Part shown: positions 16,601-28,600 of the stretch, in pieces
Position numbering within the stretch: the stretch's first letter is position 1
How the letters are laid out: each line of letters opens with the position of its first letter
DNA from: Ruminimicrobiellum sp045223915
GTDB lineage: Bacteria; Elusimicrobiota; Endomicrobiia; Endomicrobiales; Endomicrobiaceae
Assembly: GCA_045223915.1 (NCBI GenBank)
Contig: JBGUZU010000005.1
Span: 62,001-126,000, forward strand
Direction of reading: 5' to 3'
Length of the DNA: 64,000 bases
Made by a program: the position numbers and the translations under genes
The notes under the pieces: generated by a model
Database searches by the model: none
The model's input: only the letters and a program-made list of their open reading frames with translations
What the model was told of the DNA's origin: nothing

Positions 16601-19600
16601 AATTGATTTGTTCAACAAAAAAGCAATTTCTTTTAATGATAAAGGTGATATTATTGTTAATTTGCCGGAACTTGAATTTACAAGTGAAGAAAAAGAAAGT
16701 ATTTCACGTTTGGAAGAAAAAAAGAAACAATTAGCTGAATTAAGAGCAAAAAACGATGAGAACGAAACAGGTGAAATAAGAAAACTGGAAAAAGAAATTG
16801 ACGAGATGGAAGAATCTTTGGATCAGTTGAAGATATTTTATTATTTATTAAAAGAGAAAATATTATCGGATCAAGCAAAATATTCCGATTTAATAACATT
16901 AACAAAAGATTTATTGAAGAAGTTTTTGGAATTGAGTGAGGATATAGGTAAAGATGTTATTACAAGAGAAGATTTACATGGAATAAAAATTCATATTTTT
17001 GATATGGAAGATGAACACGGCGAAACCGCAGATGAAGAAGAAATTTACAGAAAAGCAGCCGAAAAAGTTGCAAGTAATATCTTTGATTTTCTTGAAAATA
17101 TTTCTTTCTTCAAAAAAGCATTGACTCATTCAGATGAAGAGTTTAAAAAAAATCTTACCGAGGAATCCGTAACAAGTGAAAGAATAGAAAGAGAAGCTTT
17201 TGATTTACAATATGCCATAAAGCATGGTTACGTAGAAAATGCCGGAGTAGAAGAGATAAAAACAGCAGGTGGGACAACGACAAGAACAGTCTATAAATTG
17301 AAAGGAACAGATACATCCAAACATTATTCCAAATTTATTTTGAGTGATGGTGTTGACGGCATAACCGATGAGTTTAGAACAGATGTTGATGATTATGCTA
17401 TAGATCCGATGTTTGTTGTTTATGAAGATGGCTCTGTAGGATTTATGACACAACAAGATTTTAAAAATGTATATGGGAAAAAGAAAAAAGGTAAGTTCAA
17501 AGTAACAAAAGAGCCGACTAAAGTAAAAGTTTGCTTTTTAAATCCACGAACGATTATTCAAACAAAAGAAGGTAGAGTTACTGTTCATTCAAATGAAATT
17601 GTTGTACAAAGGGAAACAGATGACGGTGATGTCAGTATATATGCAATGTCTATTTCCAGTTTCGAAAGATTATATCCCATGAGTAAACCGGAGAATAGAA
17701 GTTTTTACGAGCAAAACGAAGAAGAAATAAAAAGGTTAAGAAATGCACAAGAAAGCATAAGTCAAATGCAGAGAAGTACCCAACAACAAAAACCTGCAGC
17801 ACCAAAAGTACAAAAAAGCAAAAAGATGAAGATAAGAAATATAATTGCAAGTTTGTTTGTTACCGCGGTATTGATTTTTTCTTCGTTGAACATTTCGAAC
17901 TATTTTAATTCTGTAACACCGGAAACTGCCCCGGTACAAGAAGTTACTGCCGTTCAAGAAGAACAGCCAATCATATATTCAACTCCAAATATTAAACAGA
18001 TTTCAGCTTCCGATGAAATGCTAGATCAACTTTATAGTAGTTTTGGTGAAAACAATTCTATGTTCGCACCTAAGGATAAGGATGAACTAAAATATTCCCT
18101 TATACAATCTGAAAAAGTTAGTACCTTCTTTCAAAGTGATATGGGTAGGGTATTAAGTGCTTTAAGATTTGTAGATGGCTATGATAATGCTCCGGAAATA
18201 ATTTTTATGAAAACGGATTCTAAAGATCCAAATTTTTTGGGAAGTGCTTGTGCTCATTCTGTAAAAATAAACGGAGAAAGAAAAGATTTTATCATAATTC
18301 CGGTTAATTATAATGATGATGATACTTTTGTCCTTGAACATCAGATATTTTCAACACTTGTCCATGAAATAACACATCTTGTAAATAAAGATAAAGTTGA
18401 TGCCGGTTTAATGTCGAAATTACAGGATGAGTATGAAGCAACAAGAAACGGACATATAGCTTTAACTTTTGGAGTTGTGAATTTTTCAAATTTTGAGGAT
18501 GAAGCAGAAAAGGTTGGAACATTTACGGAATATTTAAGAAAAATATTTGATAAATTTTCTCAAGATTCAGAGTATGATGTTACTTTTGAAGAAGTATATG
18601 AAAACTATGCTCAAAATTGGATGAGAGATTATGGACTTAAAATAATTACACAAAATCAAGGAACCGCAACAAATTTTTTTAAAACATCCTTTGGCAACTT
18701 ATACTATGGTAATGTCGAGGAAGGTGTCAAGTCTGAGGATGGTACAAAAAATCTTGTAATGATAGAAATATTTGATACAAAGCACAAAAAGAATGGTATT
18801 TATGCGGTAATAGATGAAGATGGAAATTTAACCATACAAGAATATGTGAAAATAGAGAATATTTATGAGGACGGTTCTCAGGATGAAGTACAGTTTGAAG
18901 CAACAAAAGACGGTAAAAAAACGAGAGTTAAAGCTAAAAAAAGTTCAAAGAAAGAAGTAAAACAACCGGAAAAAACACCTGAGCGGAAGAGATGGGAAGA
19001 ATTTTATGAAATCTTTCAAAGAGCTCCGATTAGCAGCAATAGAGTTAATAAGGCGGCTATAATAGGAGCTTTTGCAAGGATTGCAACAGATTTAAATGTT
19101 TCAAGAGAAATGTTAGATAAAATTTTATTGCCATTAGCAAGGGAACTTTCTGAAAGAAGAATTGATAATATATCTACAGAGGCAAATAAATTAACTTTTA
19201 AAATATTGTTAAGTGAATATTTTCAAGGAAATAAACTGACAAAAAGCAGGATGACGGATTATGAAGATGCTATGAAAATGGGAAGATTGCTTTACTACAC
19301 AATAGGAGATAAGGCTGCTGATTTAACCGAACAACAAATAGATCAAATACTCCCATTATTGATGGATATATATTACAAAGGATTAGAACAACTACACTCA
19401 CGAAATACCGTAACGGACAAAACAGGCTTTTATTGTCTTTTAGGTATGGAAGAAGAATGTACAAATGAGGGCTGGGAATCGATTTTTAAATTGTTAGAAA
19501 TTAATCCTAAAAGAGATTATTTTAAATGTACCGGAGATTATTCTGATGATAAAGTTACCATAAATGGATGGTTGGATACTATTAGATTTTATCCTGAGAA

Positions 19601-22600
19601 TAAAGCTAAATACGGATTAGAAAATATGTATGCAATGTATTCCGGGCATGGACAACCGACATATTTATCTACAGGTGAACACAATTTAAAGGTAGAAGAT
19701 ATCGTTGAAGCCTTAGTGGATGCAAGGAGAAAAGGTGCTGTTTTAAGTGAAATAACATTGGATTTGGCAACATGTTGGTCATATTTTTCATCAATAAATA
19801 TAATAGAACAATTAAAAAAACGATTAGAAGAGGAGAATCTTGAACCATCTTTTCCGAATATAGTGACCGATGCCGGTTATGAAAGTCTGAAAGGTAAGTT
19901 TATAGATATGAAGAATTCTCCTGTTTCAATTAGTTCGACAGATCTTGTTAGCGGAAGCTCAAATGTAACATTGAGTAACAAGGAAGTATCTTTAATAGAA
20001 TATATTTTAGCACACAAGACTGAATTGGCAGAACGAGAAAAAAAAGGCTTATCTTTAGCCGATTTTCATAATGCGGAAAGAGCATCCGCGAATTATACCG
20101 TTTTTGCTGTAACGAATGAAGAAATGGAAAATTTGTTTGATGATTTGAGACAAAATGTTTTTGAAATATTAGGCCTTTCTTCGGATGAAATTACTTATGG
20201 TACGAAAGAAATGGAGATAACAGAATATCTTGATAGATACGAAGAACATGAACGCACTGTTCTTGTACAAAGATGGTTAGCGAAGAAGGGGAATATGATA
20301 TATATGGAACTCCTTCTTGCTAAAACTAAAGCAATTTTAGATTGGATTGGTAATACTAAAATAATAAGAGCTTTATATAAAGACAAAGCGGGTGAAAATT
20401 TTAAAAATACGAAACTTGGTAAGGCTATTGGTGTAAATCTTGAGACTTTTGCTTTTTGGATGCCGAAATTTGTTGCGGCACATAACTTTCGTTATGCTTC
20501 TCAAGATAGCGGAGCCAGAGCGGTTGTTTGGAGAATCAGATCTTTATCAATAGGGATAGGGATGGGTTTTGGTGTTTTGTCAGCAATAATAAATTTAATC
20601 AATCCGATAACAGCAACAATTGCGATTCCTGCCATAATAACTACATTGGTAGCTACAGCGTTAACTGCAAATACATTCCATTATTTTTATGATATAGGTG
20701 TTTATAACGGTATAGATCCTTCCGAATTGGAGAACATGATTAATGATATAGACAGAGAACAGGCAATAAGAAATGCTAAATTGGAAGAGATCCAACCGGG
20801 TTTTGGACAACTAATAGAACAAAAAAGCAGAATTATGACCATATCGGAGTTCTTTAAAGAAAAAGGGTTTGTAGGATCGGCTAAGGAACTTGGTGATAGT
20901 GACGGTATAGCATTAGGCTTATTATCTCATGAACTATTGAAAAACGAAAAAAATGAAGGAATTTTTGTAAAACTTATTTCTGCTATTTGCCGTACTACGA
21001 ATATAGCTGATTGGCAAATTGCTTTACGATATTTTGCGGATAGAAAGCCCGAATGGGGACTTGTCGGTGTAACTTCAGATAAGTATATGCCTGAACTTGT
21101 AGAATATTGTAAAAGAACCAACAAAAAAATATATTTCTTTTTACCGAATGAGACAAAGGAGTATTCTAGAACAAGAGGACAAGCCAAAGTTGATCCAAGA
21201 ATTGCAAATAACGAATCTTCAAGAACACGAAATGAATTAAAGTGGTTAAAAGATCACCCGGAAGCTTTGCCATATGTTGAATTTGTTGTCGGAGCATATG
21301 ATTTCTTAGATGTAGAAAGTGTAGAAGAATATAATAAATATTTTTCCGATGATAAAAAGACAACAGATACGGTTTCCGCAATGTTAAGAACACCGGAATT
21401 ATTTGGCGAACAAACACAATCACGTGCAGAAACTCAAGGAATTAAATTGTTGTCTCAACCAAAGTCGCAAGAAAAAAGAGCAAAAGCAAGTCCGGCAACC
21501 AAACAAGAAAATCAGTTACAGCAGTATTTCTCGATGAATCAAGATCTTGTTACACAGCAACAAGTACTGGATAAAATATTTGATTTGATGAAAAATTTGT
21601 CAGAAGGACAAAAACAAGAGTTATATGGAACAAATATAGGATATCTTAAGAGATATTTGGGAGTGATTACAGAGTTGGCTAAATACGGAAATAATTTGGA
21701 TTTGAGTGATATCCACGATGATCTATATTATTTTATAAATGCAGGAATGATTGCTGATATTGCAATAAGTATATTTGCCCCATATTATAAGAAAGAAATA
21801 ACATATGAGCAATTTAAAACAAAAGTAGATAAGGCTAAAATATTAATGAAATATTTTCGTACAAATGGTTCTGAAAAACATAATTTTTTGGATTTATTGT
21901 GGTTTGGGGATTTAGGATCTTATTTCTTAGAACAAAATAAAGCTTTGGTTGACAGAATATATAGAATCGGTATTGCACTGGATAAATTTATAGAGGAACA
22001 AAATATTAATATTAGTATAAGTGATAATTTCGGTAGAAATATGGGAGAAATGTTACAGACCGGATTTGAAGCCGGAAAAAGCAACAGATATATAATAAGA
22101 AATCTAGAAAGTTATTTGAAAGGAGAAATAACACGTTCCGAACTCATGGATAAACTAAAAAATGGAAAAGAGAACATAGAAACAGATTACCCTGTTGAAA
22201 AACAGCAGATACTAAATCAGATTTTTAATTTGATGAAAAATTTGTCAGAAGAAAACAGACAACAGTTGTCAGAATTAAATATAGATTCTCTTGATAATTT
22301 CTTGGAAATAATTACAGAGTTGACTAAATACGGGAAAGATATAAATGATAGTTATGATGACTTATATTATTTTGTTAAAGAGGGAATGATTCCAAGTATT
22401 GCAATAGGTATATTTAAACCGTATTTCGAAGGAAAAGAATCAATCAAAAAACTTAAAGAGAACATAAATAAGGTCAGAACTTTGATGAAATATTTTAAAG
22501 GATATCATAATTCCGGATCTAATGTTCCTTGGTATGAAGATATGCAAACTAACTTGTTTGAACAAAATAAGGCTTTAGTTGATAGAGTTTATAAAATTGG

Positions 22601-25600
22601 CAGAAATTTAGATAGATTTATAGAAAAAGAAAATATTAATGTTGATGAAATTAATTTTGATGCCATAAGTTCCATTATACATGTTGCAATTTATGCTCAA
22701 AAAAAAGACAGATATATAACAAATGCTATAAAAAAATATTTGAAAGGCAATAATAAGTATGTCGATTCATTGCTTAAAGGATATCCGCATCAAGATGAAT
22801 CTTTAGATGCCGCTATAAAAAGAGAATACATAAAACTTACTTTTTTAAATTATAAATATGTAGATATTTTTATTAATGAAATAGATATGGCCTCCTTCAG
22901 TTTAAGAGACAAGAAAGTTTTGTTAGAAAAACTTATTACGCAAGCACAAGATTTAGATGAAGGAGAAGTTAAGTTTTTAGCATCACAAGTACGTTTATTA
23001 TTAGCTTCTTCCGGTGATTATAATAGTGAAATAACATTTACGGCAAATTCACTTGAAAAAATTAACAGAACAAGCTTAGATTTCTTGATGAAAAAAGGTA
23101 AACCTTTTGATTCGGGAAATTATTTTGCATCGTTTTTGGAATATCTTTCAAGTAATAGTGCAATGTTATTCTTAGAACTTCTTTCTACTGATATTGAAGT
23201 AAATGAAAGTAATTATGACAGCTTGAAAGATTTAATTAATGCTTTATCGAGTAGGGATATTTGTCATTTAGCATTAGAAAATAATGCATTTGCTTTAAGA
23301 GTTTTTTTGAATCCTGAATTTCAAAGACAATATAAAGATTTACCTGTCTTAACACAATATAGAAGTGCAATAAAAATAGGCAGATTTATGGAAGTAACAG
23401 GAACAATATCAACTTTCAGAAATCAAGATCTAGAGAAACAAGGCGAAATTATTAAAAAAGCAATAGATACTTTATCTAAAATTCTTGATGAATCCGGCAG
23501 AAAAGTTTTTATAGATGAAAAAACCAAGATAATTATTGCTAATCATAATGAAAGATGGGAAAAAGATGGGCTCAAAATCGGGGAAAGTAGATTTAATTCC
23601 AATGCATATAGGAAAATGTTGAATACTCTTGGTATTAGTGAAGAAGACCATTTGGTTGTGTATGAAGAAACCGGAATAGATAATTTTTATGAAAGAATAG
23701 GAAAAATCTATAATTTTCTGCGAAAACATAAAAAAGTCGGAATGTTTGTGTTACGTAAAAAGGAAAATGAAATAGATGATGTGTTTAAAAAAATAGTTTT
23801 CCGTCTATTCAGCTTGGAAGCTCGAATTCATGAAGAGAAACAAAAAAAATTAATAAATAACTTTTTGAATGAAATCCCTAAGTTCAGATATAAGGAAGGG
23901 ATTGAAGAGAACTTGTTGGTTGTTTTAAATGGTCACGGCGGAAGCGGAACTTGGTATTATTCGGAGAACGGACACATAGAAATAGACAGAATTGCGCAAG
24001 CTATAGAAACTCTTGTAAAAAATATGAAAAAAGAGGGTAGAAGTGATGAGGAAATAAAAAAGACTATAGAACATATTACAATAGATTTGTCTTGTTGCCA
24101 TTCTTATGAAACTGCTGATATTTTAAAACAAAGTTTAATAAAAAGAAATGTACAATATTGTCCGCAAATAGTAGCCGAAGCCGGTAGAGAAATGGTTTTG
24201 GGATATACATTAGGCTGGGCTGATAGCGGAAATTTAGAATATTCAATAAATGAGTATCTTAAAACACATCAAGATGCAACAGAAATAACGTTTAAAGATA
24301 TTTTCTATTCTGAAATTAAACATTCTAATCACACCATATTTATGGTAGATGATGCTATAAATGGTTTGTTTAATGATTTTGTTGAATATGTAAAAAATCT
24401 TGAGAGTAATACTGGGCAATCTCAAGAAAAAATACCTGAGGTAAGTCACGAAAAGAAAAGTTTTTTTCTTTCGGCTACAGTTGTATCTAGTGATTTTATT
24501 AGGAAATTTGCCCAGATATTGAATAAAAGACATGGCAGCTCTAAAGTTGAAGGTTATTCTTCCGTAGAATTACAAACAGAAGAAACAAAAGAATATCTTA
24601 GACAAAAAGCCGTAGAAAGAGGGTATGAAAATCCCGATGAGTTTAGATTAACTTTTATAGGCAAAGTGATGGGTGTATGGCATGAAATGTTGCCTTTTTG
24701 GAAAATCTTTTCAATACATACAGCAATATTTGGTAAAGAGATAAATGTAAATAGTTTTATTGAAGAACATGAAAATCCTACAATGGCGCAGATAATTGCC
24801 GTATGGGTAATTAGAGCACTTAGTATCGGGTTGGGCGTTGGAACAGGTGCTATCTTGGCAGCATCATTCACTCCTTTTGCAGGAATTTTCGGAATACCTG
24901 CACTTCTTGCAACAGAATTTATAACCCATCTTATGTGGAATTTAAGAAAACCGCAAGCAACAGTTCTCTTTAACAAAGAAAGTTCTCAAATTTCTTTTTT
25001 AATAAATAAAGAAGGTAATAAATACTCCTTGATATTTAATCCGCGTACGGGCGGAATCTATTTGAGTTCAAATAACGAAGATGCTTTTTCCGATGCATCG
25101 CAGGCTATAACTAAATCGGAATATGCAACCCCTGAAAGTATAGAACAACTTCTTGATTTAAAAATAAATATTTCCGGCCATAGTATTACTGTTAAAAGTA
25201 ATGATACAGGTGCAACTGTAAGTGCTGTTAAACATAGTAATATCCCAAAGATAATATCCTCATTAAGTAAGGGTGAACTTATAACATCACAAGAAGATGA
25301 AAATGTATTGAAATTATTGAAGGAACATTTGCATATAGAGGGTGATGTTGAAACTGTTTATCTTGATAGAGAAGATAGGGAAAACAGACCACAAGCTAAT
25401 AGAGCTTTGGAAGGAAATAAATTATTAGTGGTATATCCTTTTTCAAACTTTTATGACATAAATTCTTTGACAGATGAACAATTATTTTCTTTATACCTTC
25501 AATTAAATAATAATTTGCTTGATGCTTTGAAAACATGGTTGCCAGCTCTTTCCGATGACAAATTATATTTTGTAGGTGTTACAATATTAAACGAATTTGT

Positions 25601-28600
25601 AAAAAATGCAATAGTTCACGGAAACTTAGCAGACCTTTCTAAGCCTTTATATATTAAATATGATGAAAATGGATTTACGGTATATAATGCCTATAATGGC
25701 AAGACAAACAAAAGAAGATTAAGTGTTTCTGCAGCCGCAGGACTAAGCGGAGCACATGTAGGATTAAGTTTGGTTCAAAAAAATGTGGATGATGGTGTTG
25801 TCTCGGTAACGCCGGAGCAGGAAAGAATAGTAGAAATCGGAGATAGAACTTTTTATGCAATAGGTGCTTTTCAAAGCAACAAAATCCAAAAAATATCTGA
25901 AGGTTACCCCGAAAGGGCAGAAGCCCCTTATTATCATCACGGAACAAGTCTGCAGTCAGCTTTACAAATACTGGCAGATGGGAAGTTGAGGACAGATGTT
26001 CCAATGGCTAATGGTTATCATCCTGCAGAAATATATATGGTTGAAGCTTCATATGTACCTCTGATGGAAGCAAAATATTCAATAAATTCAGGGTATGATT
26101 TTGCTAGAGGATATGCTACCAATGATCAAGGTATTGTAGATGGTGTAGTTTTAGGTTTTGCAGGGAAAACCAGACATTATAAACCTATTCCCAAAACACT
26201 TGGCTTTGATATGAAAGAATTATCTTTATCCGGTGATGAAGAAGGTAATGTTCGTTTATCAGAAATATCTTTTTCAAGTGATGAATATTTAGAGAATTTT
26301 ATTAAAGAGATGCTTGCAAAAAATATAAAATTACCGAAGAATGTTGCTTTCAGAGTAAAAAATAATAAAGTAGATAAATATATATCAAGAAATGAATTAG
26401 AAAAGATAATTTCGGATTTAGAGTCACAACAAACAGCTCCGCAAGTTGAAACGAAACCTCAAGTTCAGCAACAACAAACAGTTCCGCAGGTTGAAACGAA
26501 ACCTCAAACTCAACAACAACAAACAGCTCCGCAGGTTGAACAACAAGCTCAACAAGAACAAGAAACCGTTGAAACGGAAGAAGGTGTTACATCTGATAGA
26601 ACACCAACGATAGTTTTTAATAAGAAAAGCTTAAGAAATTTAATTAATAGAATCAAAGAAAAAATAAAAGGCTTTTCTAAGAAACAAACAAGTATTGATG
26701 AAGATAAACTTGTTGATGTTTTAGAACAGGCACTCTCGGAAATAGAAAACAATCCGATGTTAGTGTCTATGGAACCGGAAACACATAATAGTGTAAAGTT
26801 TGATGTTTGTAATTTTGAACCGTTACAAAAATTTATAGAAGGCAGTACAGATAATAAGAAGTTAGGGGATGCCATCAACAATTTGTTGAAGGCGGCAATA
26901 CTATCTGATGATAAGATTTTTACGCAAGAAAACTATGACGCTATTCGAGATTATATACATGGTTCCGAAACAATCAGTACAGAGGAAAAAAATAGAAGAA
27001 TCGATCAAATAAAAGTAATTGCAAGAATATACGGATATATCTCTTTTAAAAATAAATTTTTTGAAGATGGTAAGAATAAGGGTAAAACATTAACTAATAA
27101 TTCTGTTATTGAAATTAACGGACAAAAACTTTCTTTATATCAATGGATACATATATGTGATGGCCATTCCATAGCTCTTAACGGAAATGAAGATAAATCA
27201 AGTTCTCCGGACCAATATAGCAGCCCCGAAAGAGCTTTGGCTGCCGCAATAACAATGGAACAAATGAAGAAGATGAATATTCCTTCAATAAAAGAAAATC
27301 CCGATTTAATCCTTTTACAAGATGGAAGGACTCTTTATATAAAGAAAGAAGAAGGAACAGAATTCTTTGATGTAGTAATAGAATCTGTAGATGGTGATTT
27401 AGTTACAGTGTATATTTCGGATGGCGAAATTATAAAAAGAGGTAATAAATACGATATATCTAAATTTATTGGAAATATTAAGGCGGATGTTTTTGTTAAC
27501 CAAAATGAACAAATGTTCGATTTTCCAACAGGCATGGATTGCTTTTATAAAAAAGATGCCGAAGGAAAAGTATTTCGACGCAATGATGATGGACAATGGC
27601 AACAACTTTCTGAAGAAGAAAACGGTTTGCTGAAATTATCTGTTAATATTATATCTCTTGAAGGAACTAATAAATTAAATAAAATTTCGGAGCTAATATT
27701 ACAGATTTTAAGAACAAAAATTGGAAAAACCACCTATACATACTATTATAATAGACAAAATGGTAAATGGTACGAAAATCAAAATGGAAATTTGGTTGAA
27801 GCAAATTATAATAATATCGAAAAATCAATGGAAAAATTCAATATTGATGGTAAAGATTATTATTTCTTAAGTTTTTTAAATGGTTTTATATTTGATGAGC
27901 ATTTTAAGTTAGTACCTAATGATGTTGTGTTGGGCTCACTTACAAAACATGACAAAAAATACGCTACTCATGTAGACATTAAGGATGGGAAAAAACGTTT
28001 GTTGCTTTTTGATTATTCGACCAGAACATGGCTTTATACGAATCTGGGAATGTTAAATACCAGGATAGAAGGAAGAGATAAAGGATTGACAGCCGGAATT
28101 AAGAGCTATTATATTTTATCAAACGGACTTCTGGTTACTATGGATGGTGTTCAAATAGAAAAAATTCAAGTAAATGATATGTCATTTTCGTTTAAAGAAA
28201 TCAAGCAAAACAAAGGACAAACAAAGATAAAAGAGACTGTGTATGTGAAAATAGCAGGGGAGTGGTATAGCTATCTAAAATCAAACAGTAAGTCACCGGA
28301 ATATAGTTCAGGTACTATAGATTTTATTTCCGACGGAAGCAGATATTTATATGCAGATAACAAAGTATATGAAATGATGGATAATAATGAGTTGGTAGAA
28401 ATACAAAATGTTGAAATGTTTGATGTGAACGTTAAGAAATATATGAATTTGAATAGTCAATTGTATGAAATAATAAAAGAAGATAAAAAAATAGTACCGG
28501 TAAACGAAGAACAAGTAAACAATCTTAAGGCAGACAGTCAATATGGTGAATGGTTTACATTATTATTTGATAGAATTAATCCTGTAGGATTAACACTATC

